Source of the DNA: Candidatus Cloacimonadota bacterium
Lineage (GTDB): Bacteria; Cloacimonadota; Cloacimonadia; Cloacimonadales; Cloacimonadaceae
Length of the DNA stretch: 6,966 nucleotides
Direction: 5' to 3'
Assembly (NCBI GenBank): GCA_028703735.1
Contig: JAQVMI010000096.1
Coordinates: 1-6,966, forward strand
Part shown: positions 1 to 5,647 of the stretch, piece by piece
How the letters are laid out: every line of letters begins with the position of its first letter
Position numbering within the stretch: the stretch's first letter is position 1
Notes under the pieces: model-generated
The model's input: the letters and a program-made list of their open reading frames with translations, nothing else
Databases searched by the model: none
Told to the model about the DNA's origin: nothing
Made by a program: the position numbers and the translations under genes

Positions 1-34
1 GTTTGTAAACAGCAGGTTCGTGATTTATAAGCCC

Positions 35-745
35 TTATTCCTCCGAGTGATGCATCAGCCTCTCTATAAGGTGGGATTTTTTTGCGATACGAAACAGCCA
101 GTAAACAATAGCTACGGTGAGAACAAGCACAATTCCACCAATCACAATTAGCATCCAGGGAAAGCTTTTCTCCATTTCCACGGTCATTAGTTCGTATTTA
201 TTCCACATGGCATTTGTATCAAAACTCCAGGATATGGTGTTTGTAGCGATGTCCACGTTTTCGGGTTTGGCATTTGTGGATACAATTTTCCAGGGCATGT
301 GAATCTTGTATTTCCACACTGGACTTTCAGTTTGCATGCGGCTGAAGATGTTTTCAAAATCGTCATCGCTTTCCTGGCTGCCCAAGGCTATTCTGCGCTT
401 AAAGGTTATTCTGCGACCCTGTTCTTTATTAAGGGTTATCTTACCCCAAAAATCTGCGGCACCAAGTTGGTCATTAACATTGTTGAACGCTTCTACGCTT
501 TTGAACTTGAACTCTATGGAATATATCGCATCTGCACCCTTTCTGATAACATTGTAATTTTGTAAACTGATGCCAGGAAGAGAAGCTTTACGAATAATCT
601 CTTCCGGGTTTTCGTAGGGTGAACGGTGCGTAACGCGTAGCTTGGCTCTGCCAGAGCCATCATGATTAAGCCAAAGCTCTTCATCATAATGCACACATCC
701 GGCAAGCACAAACAGCGTTAGTAAAAGCAATGCGAGGCGTTTCAT
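35..745 (-). CDS. Membrane-anchored lipoprotein, possibly LppM/DUF3153-like
   Basis: This 236-residue protein opens with a classic lipoprotein signal: MKR, a run of Leu, then the lipobox LAGC with Cys17 as the predicted lipidation site. It should therefore be exported and lipidated. The middle is a soluble, probably beta-rich domain starting with a motif like DEELWLNHDGSGRAKLRV, reminiscent of LppM/DUF3153 proteins. A single hydrophobic helix follows at about residues 197-220, then a short basic tail (RIAKKSH), so the protein is probably held at both ends. The reading frame stays open upstream to 877, but the ATG at 745 is preferred: it gives the intact signal peptide and has an AAGGA Shine-Dalgarno 8 nt upstream. 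It stands alone and divergent from gcvH. Topology is well supported; the family assignment is tentative and the function unknown. Confidence 0.8.
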   Translation of the reverse strand: MKRLALLLLTLFVLAGCVHYDEELWLNHDGSGRAKLRVTHRSPYENPEEIIRKASLPGISLQNYNVIRKGADAIYSIEFKFKSVEAFNNVNDQLGAADFWGKITLNKEQGRRITFKRRIALGSQESDDDFENIFSRMQTESPVWKYKIHMPWKIVSTNAKPENVDIATNTISWSFDTNAMWNKYELMTVEMEKSFPWMLIVIGGIVLVLTVAIVYWLFRIAKKSHLIERLMHHSEE

Positions 746-923
746 CAACAATTTCCTTATATTATTTAGGCAGTTTAAAACAGCAAAACTAATAGCGATC
801 TTTTTGGCAAGGAAATTCTTAGGGAAGATAATTGTACGGCATAAGCTATCCACCCCATTTTTGTATTCCCTGATCACTTTGTATTGTTACACGGATAAAG
901 CGGAAAAACGGATATTGATGGAT

Positions 924-937
924 TTTTTACGTAAAAA
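924..937. promoter_or_regulatory. Perfect 14-bp palindrome, possible operator
   Basis: The sequence TTTTTACGTAAAAA is its own reverse complement across 7+7 bases, centred between 930 and 931. A gap-free palindrome of this size between divergent genes could be a binding site for a dimeric regulator. It is A/T-rich apart from the central ACGT, so chance occurrence is possible. Confidence 0.3.
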
Positions 938-959
938 GCATCTATTAGCCCACGAAACT

Positions 960-989
960 CTCTTTTACTCTTTTACTCTTTTACTCTTT
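960..989. repeat. 8-bp tandem repeat (TCTTTTAC)n
   Basis: Three perfect copies of TCTTTTAC run from 961 to 984 and a partial copy (TCTTT) ends at 989, about 3.6 units in all. It is a simple-sequence repeat in non-coding DNA between divergent genes, so copy number could vary by replication slippage and shift promoter spacing. No function is shown. Confidence 0.85.
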
Positions 990-996
990 GTATAAA

Positions 997-1028
997 ATGC
1001 TAAATAGCATCTAATGGCTGATGATGCT
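997..1028 (+). other. Two overlapping, mutually exclusive small hairpins
   Basis: ATGCT (997-1001) pairs with AGCAT (1006-1010) around a 4-nt loop. The same second arm, extended to AGCATC (1006-1011), can instead pair with GATGCT (1023-1028) around an 11-nt loop. The structures are short and no U-tract follows, so a terminator or attenuator is not supported. Confidence 0.3.
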
Positions 1029-1164
1029 CTCTCATTTCCTCATTGAATTAGTTGTTAAATTCGTGTAGTCGTGATTATTTTTGGAGCAAGCCAGTTTCAC
1101 ATAGTTCTTGACACATTTCCCTGCATTCAAGACTTGGCAATATTAGAAAAATAAGGTTCTTTCT

Positions 1165-1171
1165 GGAGGAG
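1165..1171 (+). promoter_or_regulatory. Strong Shine-Dalgarno of gcvH
   Basis: GGAGGAG lies 3 nt ahead of the gcvH ATG (AAC spacer). It is the strongest ribosome binding site in the plus-strand cluster, consistent with gcvH being the first gene of the operon. Confidence 0.75.
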
Positions 1172-1174
1172 AAC

Positions 1175-1555
1175 ATGAATATCCAAGACGATTTACTGTA
1201 CACTGAAAGCCACGAATGGGTACGTGTGGAAGGCGATCTTGCCACCATCGGAATCAGCGATTTTGCTCAACACGAATTAGGCGATATCGTATTTGTAGAG
1301 CTTCCTGAACCCGGGAATAAAGTTTCTGCGGGTGAACCTTGTGGCTCTATAGAAGCTGTGAAAGCTGTGGAAGATCTTATTTCCCCGCTTAGCGGCAAAG
1401 TAGAAGAAAAGAATAGCGATTTGGAAGATAGCCCGGATCTTATTAACAAATCTCCTTATGAAGATGGCTGGTTAATTAAAATCCGTCTGTCCAATTTGGA
1501 TGAACTGGAGAACCTGCTTACAGCAGTTGAATACCAGAAAAATATCCCGGAATAA
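1175..1555 (+). CDS. gcvH: Glycine cleavage system H protein (lipoyl carrier)
   Basis: GcvH carries the lipoyl arm that shuttles the aminomethyl group between the P, T and L proteins of the cytoplasmic glycine cleavage complex. The 126-residue product has the family's usual length and order: YTESHEWVRVEGD near the start, GISDFAQHELGDIVFVELPEPG in the middle, then the lipoylation motif SIEAVKAVEDLISPLSG with the acceptor lysine at Lys63, and the C-terminal SPYEDGWLIKI block. Most homologues read ESVKA around the lysine, so EAVKA is a mild variant. The ATG has a strong GGAGGAG site. No gcvT or gcvP lies in the window; instead gmk follows 35 bp downstream. It may act with subunits encoded elsewhere or serve as a lipoate-relay carrier. 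The family call is secure. Confidence 0.95.
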   Translation: MNIQDDLLYTESHEWVRVEGDLATIGISDFAQHELGDIVFVELPEPGNKVSAGEPCGSIEAVKAVEDLISPLSGKVEEKNSDLEDSPDLINKSPYEDGWLIKIRLSNLDELENLLTAVEYQKNIPE

Positions 1556-1590
1556 GCTAAAAGACAATTACCAAGAGATAAAAGAAACCG

Positions 1591-2217
1591 GTGATAGAAA
1601 AAAGCAGCAGTTTCCTCATTATTCTTTCCGCTCCCTCTGGAGGCGGGAAAAGCACTATTCTGAATGAGATTCTAAAGGTAACCGATAATATCGATTATTC
1701 TGTGTCCTACACCACCCGAAACCCGCGTGGAGTGGAACAAAATGGTATTCACTACAATTTTGTGGACGAAGCAGAATTCCTTACCAGAATAGATAGTGGG
1801 GATTTTTTGGAACATGCCAGGGTTTTTGGCAACTGGTATGGCACCAGTATCAGCTACATAAAATCCCGGCTGGGAAAACACCGTCACGTGATTATGGATA
1901 TTGATGTTCAGGGTGCCAGTCTGATAAGTGCCACAGATATACCCTATGTGAAGATATTTATTATTCCTCCTTCGATGGAGATACTAAAGCAGCGGTTAGT
2001 GTTAAGAGCTACAGACAGTCCGGAAGAGATTGCCAAACGCCTCAGAACTGCCCATGACGAACTTGCCTACATTCCACATTACGATTATCTGGTGGTTAAT
2101 GATGATTTAACCCAGGCAGTGGAAGATGTTTTGGCAATTATAAGAGCCGAAGAGAACCGAGTGCACAGATACAGCAAACCTGTGGAAGGTTTTTGGTCTG
2201 GTGAAAAAAATACCTAA
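1591..2217 (+). CDS. gmk: Guanylate kinase
   Basis: Guanylate kinase (EC 2.7.4.8) phosphorylates GMP or dGMP to the diphosphate with ATP in the cytoplasm. The 208-residue protein is full length. It has the P-loop SAPSGGGKST at residues 13-22 (Lys20), the GMP-binding block SVSYTTRNPRGVEQNGIHY (about 37-55, with Ser38, Arg43, Arg46 and Tyr55), the FLEHA and GNWYGT motifs (72-85), DIDVQGA (103-109), the lid segment RLRTAHDE (150-157) and the closing YDYLVVNDD. The start is GTG with only a weak AAGAG-like site; it is chosen because the P-loop begins 12 residues in, as in other Gmk proteins. It lies 35 bp after gcvH and directly before an omega-like gene, matching the gmk-rpoZ order seen in many bacteria. 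Confidence 0.96.
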   Translation: MIEKSSSFLIILSAPSGGGKSTILNEILKVTDNIDYSVSYTTRNPRGVEQNGIHYNFVDEAEFLTRIDSGDFLEHARVFGNWYGTSISYIKSRLGKHRHVIMDIDVQGASLISATDIPYVKIFIIPPSMEILKQRLVLRATDSPEEIAKRLRTAHDELAYIPHYDYLVVNDDLTQAVEDVLAIIRAEENRVHRYSKPVEGFWSGEKNT

Positions 2218-2219
2218 TA

Positions 2220-2236
2220 CAGATCATAATGGTCTG
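2220..2236 (+). other. Small intercistronic hairpin between gmk and the omega-like gene
   Basis: CAGATC (2220-2225) can pair with GGTCTG (2231-2236), with one G-U wobble, around a 5-nt ATAAT loop. It starts 2 nt after the gmk stop codon and lies upstream of the next gene's AGGAG site (2249-2253). No U-tract follows, so it is not a terminator; at most it could affect mRNA processing or stability. Confidence 0.25.
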
Positions 2237-2262
2237 GGTACAATAAACAGGAGAATAACCTA

Positions 2263-2658
2263 ATGATTAACGAAAAGATCGAAAGCTTCTTGGAAAAAGT
2301 GGATATGAACTATCTGTTCTGCCTTCTCTCCAAGCTTGAATCACAGCGTCTTAATCAGTTTCCCACCTACGTGAAGCATAAATTTCCGGAAAAAATAACC
2401 GTGATGGCTATGGAACACGTGGCAGATAATGAAGTCCCGGATTATATTTCCGAGCTTGCCGAAGCAGAGCTTGCCATGCAAAGAGAAGAAAACCCCTTCC
2501 AGGATGATGATATGGGAGATTTCGCAGAAGAGACTATAGATGATTCCGAGAAATTCATCGAAGATTTAACCAAAGATACTTTGGGAAGCTTTGAAGATGA
2601 TGACGAAGAGGATTTTTTTGGGGAAACGAACGATCCTGACGACGAAGACGATTTATAA
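2263..2658 (+). CDS. Probable divergent RNA polymerase omega subunit with acidic tail
   Basis: A 131-residue protein of two parts. Residues 11-60 can be laid over the omega core: EKVDMNYLFCLLSKLESQRL lines up without gaps against the E. coli [20 protein letters not shown] segment (recalled), and EKITVMAMEHVADNEV matches the later TVIALREIEEGLI segment. The hallmark RARQ is degenerate here. Residues 81-131 are intensely acidic, with 26 Asp/Glu, only two Lys, and a final PDDEDDL. Omega helps fold and assemble RNA polymerase beta-prime. The position right after gmk, where rpoZ sits in many proteobacteria and Firmicutes, is the strongest support. An AGGAG site at 2249-2253 fits the ATG. If it is not omega, it is an uncharacterised acidic protein. 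I leave the symbol blank because the identification rests on a by-eye alignment and synteny. Confidence 0.6.
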   Translation: MINEKIESFLEKVDMNYLFCLLSKLESQRLNQFPTYVKHKFPEKITVMAMEHVADNEVPDYISELAEAELAMQREENPFQDDDMGDFAEETIDDSEKFIEDLTKDTLGSFEDDDEEDFFGETNDPDDEDDL

Positions 2659-2661
2659 AGA

Positions 2662-3300
2662 ATGTCAATTAGTGCTCTTCGACAATATCTGGAGCTATTA
2701 AAATATAGCGGAATAAAAGAATTATACCGTCCTAAAAGCCAAAAGGCAGCATTGCTTGCCAAGCATCAGGAAGGTTATTCAAATTGCACCCTGTGTCCCT
2801 TACACACAGGGCGCATTCGTTTTGTGTATGGAGAGGGTATTCCCGATGCTTTGGCTATGGTAATTGGCGAGGGACCGGGAGAACAGGAAAACCTGACGGG
2901 ACGTCCTTTTGTTGGTGCAGCGGGTGGTTTGTTGGATAAGATGCTTCTTGCCATAAACATAAAAAGGGAAGATGTGTATATTGCGAACATAGTTAAGTGC
3001 CGTCCTCCTGGAAACCGCAATCCCGAATCCAACGAACGTTTAGCCTGTATGCCATATCTGGTGGAGCAGATAGAGATAATTCAGCCAAAGCTTATCTTGA
3101 TTTTGGGGCTGGTAGCAGCTCAAACCTTGTTAGCTAACACAAACACCCTTGGTTGGCATAGGGAGCAAACGCATTCCTTTTTGGGCATTCCGGCTTATGT
3201 TACCTATCATCCTGCAGCTTTGCTCCGCAACCCAAATTGGAAGAAACCAGCCTGGGAAGATTTGCAGGCTTTTCAAAAAGTATATCAAAAATTAGTGTAG
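2662..3300 (+). CDS. Uracil-DNA glycosylase, type 4 (4Fe-4S)
   Basis: It excises uracil arising from cytosine deamination or dUMP misincorporation, starting base-excision repair. The 212-residue protein shows the type-4 signature: CTLCPL with Cys42 and Cys45, two further cysteines at 113 (VKCRPPGNRNP) and 129 for the 4Fe-4S cluster, the catalytic/uracil-pocket motif GEGPGEQE (69-76) running into GRPFVGAAGGLLD (80-92), and the second active-site motif TYHPAALLRNP (181-191, His183). These match thermophile/anaerobe family-4 UDGs more closely than family 5. The segment between GLVAAQTLL and the His motif looks somewhat shortened. The ATG lies 3 nt after the preceding stop with no clear Shine-Dalgarno, so translation is probably coupled to the omega-like gene. 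Confidence 0.93.
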   Translation: MSISALRQYLELLKYSGIKELYRPKSQKAALLAKHQEGYSNCTLCPLHTGRIRFVYGEGIPDALAMVIGEGPGEQENLTGRPFVGAAGGLLDKMLLAINIKREDVYIANIVKCRPPGNRNPESNERLACMPYLVEQIEIIQPKLILILGLVAAQTLLANTNTLGWHREQTHSFLGIPAYVTYHPAALLRNPNWKKPAWEDLQAFQKVYQKLV

Positions 3301-3309
3301 CAGGTGCTT

Positions 3310-4092
3310 ATGCGCAAGCCATTGTTGCTGATCATTTTCTGCTTTATCATCGGCTTATCCTTTGCCAAGATTGCCATTTTTGGCGATACCCGCAGCAATC
3401 CCGAAATTCATCGCAGTATTGTAGCAGCCATAGTTAAACACTCACCAGATATAGCTTTCCATACAGGAGATTTGAACAGCAAGGGTTTGCAGCAAAGCGA
3501 ATATGACTTGTTTCACCAGATAAATAAACCTCTTACCTCTATCTGTCCTCTGTATCCTGCCCGAGGGAATCACGAACGATCCTTACAGCTTTTTACAGAT
3601 AACTTTCCGGTAATGAAACAAAGCAGCTACTACACCGTGATTCACGATAGCATAAAATTCATAATTCTGGATAGTGTATTGGATTTGCAGCCTTCATCAC
3701 TTCAATACAAATGGTTGCAAGATCAGATACAGGATTCACTGCCTGCCATCCTTATTTTGCACCATCCCGTCTTTAGCTCGGGAGAGCATAGCGATGAGCT
3801 GGGGCTAAAACAATTCTTACCTCAGTTGTTGCAAAATTCCGGAGTTTTTGCGGTTTTTAGTGGACACAATCACATTTATGAAAGATCCATTTACAAGGGG
3901 ATAAGCTATATAGTTTCCGGTGGAGGTGGAGCACCACTTCGTGAGCATAACAACGAAAACCCTTACAGCATTGTTTTTGCCAGAGAAAATCACTTCATAA
4001 TTGCAGACCGCAACCAGAATCAGATAAGCTTCATTGTTTATGCTCTTGATGGCACTGTGTTAGATGAATTTAGCCTAAACTCTGTTCGCTAA
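3310..4092 (+). CDS. Secreted calcineurin-like metallophosphoesterase
   Basis: A 260-residue protein with a signal peptide (MRKP, a Leu/Ile/Phe core, then GLSFA; likely cleavage after Ala19), so it probably acts in the periplasm or outside. The mature part is a binuclear metallophosphoesterase domain with all the expected metal-ligand motifs: GDTR (Asp26), HTGD (Asp54), RGNHE (Asn87-His88), LHHP (His151/152) and SGHNHIYER (His186, His188). HHPVFSSG and GHNHIYER resemble purple-acid-phosphatase-like members, but the substrate cannot be read from sequence. I chose the ATG at 3310 because AGGTG sits 3 nt upstream; an in-frame GTG at 3304 would add two residues. It follows the UDG by 9 bp and shares its operon without an obvious functional link. 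Confidence 0.88.
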   Translation: MRKPLLLIIFCFIIGLSFAKIAIFGDTRSNPEIHRSIVAAIVKHSPDIAFHTGDLNSKGLQQSEYDLFHQINKPLTSICPLYPARGNHERSLQLFTDNFPVMKQSSYYTVIHDSIKFIILDSVLDLQPSSLQYKWLQDQIQDSLPAILILHHPVFSSGEHSDELGLKQFLPQLLQNSGVFAVFSGHNHIYERSIYKGISYIVSGGGGAPLREHNNENPYSIVFARENHFIIADRNQNQISFIVYALDGTVLDEFSLNSVR

Positions 4093-4107
4093 CTATTTGG
4101 TTTATAA

Positions 4108-4970
4108 ATGATGATAACACCTCCTGACACACTTGCAGTTCACGATTTATCCGGGTTTGGGCACACATCACTTATGGTGGTAATCCCCATCTTAACCCGC
4201 ATGGGGGTGGAAATTACGGCTCTGCCTACTTCGTTGTTATCCACTAATACCGAATTTCCCCAATATGTGATGCAGGATAACACCTTGTTGATGGAAGCAA
4301 TCCTAAAGCATTGGAAATCTTTGAGCTTGCGTTTTGATGCAGTATACACGGGTTTTTTGGGAAGCACGGATCAGGTGGAATTGCTAATTAAGAATATTCC
4401 TGTGCTTAAAACTCCCAATTCCATAGTATTAGTAGATCCGGTTTTAGCAGATTGGGGTAAGCTGTATGGCTGTTATGACCTTCGGATGGTGGAGGCGATG
4501 AGAAAGCTGGTATGTGAGGCTGATATCATTACTCCAAATTTAACCGAAGCGGCTTTTTTATGGGCTACAAGTATCCGGAAACGCATGAAGAGGTGGATAT
4601 TCTATCCTGGTGCAGGAAACTGGCAGCCATGGGTCCGCATCATGTGGTTATCACCAGTGCTCCGGGCATTAGAACCCAAAATGAGCTTTGGGTGCCAAAC
4701 ACTGTGGTATGCTATGACAAGAGCAAGGATAGCCTAATCAGCACCCAATGCAAGTATCTTCCTGTAAATTATCCCGGAACCGGAGATTGCTTTGCTTCGC
4801 TGCTTTTAGGTGGGATTCTAAATGGATTCAGTGTGGAACGCTCTGTTCAAGGTGCAGTGGATTTCCTTAGCAAGGCAATTGAACTCAGCATGGGATTGGT
4901 GGCAGATCCTAAAAGTGGAATTGCGCTTGTTGCTGCTTTAGCAGAAAACCCCATAGATTTCTATAGTTAA
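4108..4970 (+). CDS. Pyridoxamine/pyridoxal kinase, split by a -1 frameshift
   Basis: PdxK/PdxY-type ribokinase-fold enzymes phosphorylate pyridoxal or pyridoxamine to supply pyridoxal phosphate. The first frame (4108-4560) gives residues 1-151: VHDLSGFGHTSLMVVIPILT near the start, LPTSLLST, VDPVLADWGKLY (109-120) and ITPNLTEAAFL. It then runs out of homology to a stop at 4735-4737. The second frame, from 4560, supplies residues 152-287: MGYKYPETHEE, HHVVITS, and YPGTGDCFASLLLGGIL with catalytic Asp at about 227. Joined at 4560 they make 287 residues, the normal family length, with nothing missing. The junction is a T6A run forming an in-phase T TTT TTA heptamer at 4554-4560. It could be a programmed -1 shift, a fresh mutation or a homopolymer base-call error. 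Start is ATGATG at 4108 with no clear Shine-Dalgarno. Confidence 0.8.
4554..4560 (+). other. In-phase T TTT TTA slippery heptamer at the kinase frame junction
   Basis: In the upstream frame the codons read GCT TTT TTA, so the heptamer has the canonical X XXY YYZ phasing for -1 slippage. After slipping, the next codon is ATG at 4560, giving ...EAAFL-MGYKYP..., which continues the kinase domain. A modest stem (TATCC 4572-4576 with GGATA 4595-4599, plus a G-U pair at each end) begins about 10 nt downstream. I see no Shine-Dalgarno-like stimulator upstream. Confidence 0.5.
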
Positions 4971-4983
4971 GCAGGCAGAATTT

Positions 4984-5313
4984 GTGAAAACAATCCTGCT
5001 GCTGCTTATCTCGAATATTTTTATGACCTTTGCCTGGTATGGGCATCTGAAACACAAGAATTCTCCTTTGATTGTGGTAATCCTGATTAGCTGGGGGATA
5101 GCTTTCTTCGAATATTGTTTTCAGGTTCCCGCAAATCGCATCGGCTATGGTACTTTTAACGCATTTCAGCTAAAAACAATCCAGGAAGTTATAACTCTGG
5201 TGGTGTTTTGTGTATTTTCTGTGCTCTATCTAAAAGAAGATTTACGCTGGAATTATCTTGTGGGTTTCTTACTTATTGTGTTGGCAGTTATATTTATCTT
5301 CAGGAAGTGGTAG
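4984..5313 (+). CDS. DUF486 (DMT-superfamily-like) small membrane protein
   Basis: A 109-residue integral membrane protein with four predicted helices at about 3-19, 27-47, 68-84 and 88-107. The conserved DUF486 features are plain: SNIFMTFAWYGHLKHK near the start, SWGIAFFEYCFQVPANRIGYG in the middle and LKTIQEVITLVVFCVFSVLYLKE in the third helix. The size and fold resemble small multidrug-resistance-type transporters of the drug/metabolite superfamily, but no substrate is known for DUF486. The GTG start follows the kinase stop by 13 bp, with a weak AGG at 4973-4975. It is the last gene of the plus-strand cluster and overlaps the convergent AhpD-like gene by 14 bp, leaving no room for an intergenic terminator. 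Family call is firm; function unknown. Confidence 0.92.
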   Translation: MKTILLLLISNIFMTFAWYGHLKHKNSPLIVVILISWGIAFFEYCFQVPANRIGYGTFNAFQLKTIQEVITLVVFCVFSVLYLKEDLRWNYLVGFLLIVLAVIFIFRKW

Positions 5314-5647
5314 GGTTTTTTAGCTGTTCCCAATAGTCCACAGCTCTGCGGTGATGCGGAATTACAATGGATCCTCCAACTACCAAAGCCACAGAGAATA
5401 CTTCCTGCAATTCCTCGTCACTTAATTGAAGAGCAAAACACTGTCCCAGGTGATATCTGATACAATCGTCACACCTAAGTACCAATGATGCAACTAATCC
5501 TAACATCTCTTTGGTTTTGGCATCTAAGGCTCCGGCAGAATATGTGGATGAATCCAGATTGTAAAAGCGGCGTACATTAAGGTTTGCCTTGCCCAAAGCT
5601 AAATCTGTAAGGCGTCTGCGTTCCCGGGTGAAGCTGTTTTCGTTCAT
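5300..5647 (-). CDS. Carboxymuconolactone decarboxylase/AhpD-like protein
   Basis: A 115-residue single-domain protein of the CMD/AhpD family. It has the redox motif C-x-x-C-x-x-x-H (Cys59, Cys62, His66 in RCDDCIRYHLG) and Glu47 exactly 12 residues before the first Cys, the spacing of the catalytic Glu-Cys-Cys-His set of mycobacterial AhpD (Glu118, Cys130, Cys133, His137, recalled). A GGSIVIPHHRRAVDY segment closes the fold. It is thus likelier a thiol-disulfide or alkylhydroperoxidase-type protein than a true decarboxylase, but its partner is unknown. AAGGAG lies 6 nt upstream of its ATG, whose first bases overlap the stop of the upstream dehydrogenase gene (ATGA), indicating translational coupling. 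Its last 14 bp overlap the convergent DUF486 gene. Confidence 0.92.
   Translation of the reverse strand: MNENSFTRERRRLTDLALGKANLNVRRFYNLDSSTYSAGALDAKTKEMLGLVASLVLRCDDCIRYHLGQCFALQLSDEELQEVFSVALVVGGSIVIPHHRRAVDYWEQLKNPTTS

Larger units (their letters stand above)
746..1174. other. Divergent intergenic region, no convincing gene
   Basis: These 429 bp separate the minus-strand lipoprotein gene from the plus-strand gcvH operon and should hold both promoters. The only open frame, 63 codons at 804-995, is low-complexity and its end is created by the 8-bp repeat, so I do not call it. Visible structure is a perfect palindrome at 924-937, a tandem repeat at 960-989 and two overlapping hairpins at 997-1028. 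A TTGACA hexamer lies at 1108-1113 but has no good -10 box at normal spacing. I saw no glycine-riboswitch landmarks ahead of gcvH and no tRNA. Confidence 0.6.

Noticed and set aside
804..995. 63-codon plus-strand open frame in the divergent intergenic region
   Set aside because: It has no ribosome binding site, its composition is low-complexity, and its C-terminus is generated by the TCTTTTAC repeat. It also overlaps the likely promoter region of the lipoprotein gene.
1108..1136. TTGACA as the -35 box of a gcvH promoter
   Set aside because: The hexamer is perfect, but the sequence 16-18 bp downstream (around GACTTG) is nothing like a -10 box, and the nearest A/T-rich hexamer is about 10 bp too far.
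2442..2762. 106-codon minus-strand open frame rich in serine
   Set aside because: It is the antisense shadow of the acidic GAA/GAT-rich tail of the omega-like gene; the poly-Ser content is the complement of Asp/Glu codons.
4560..4970. Independent gene starting at the ATG at 4560
   Set aside because: It is the exact C-terminal half of the pyridoxamine kinase, has no Shine-Dalgarno, and lies inside the upstream reading frame. A frameshift explanation fits better than a separate gene.
5322..5345. AGCTGT/ACAGCT inverted repeat near a T6 run as a terminator
   Set aside because: The T-run precedes the stem on the plus strand and reads as As after it on the minus strand, so neither orientation gives stem-then-U. 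It also lies within the AhpD-like coding sequence.
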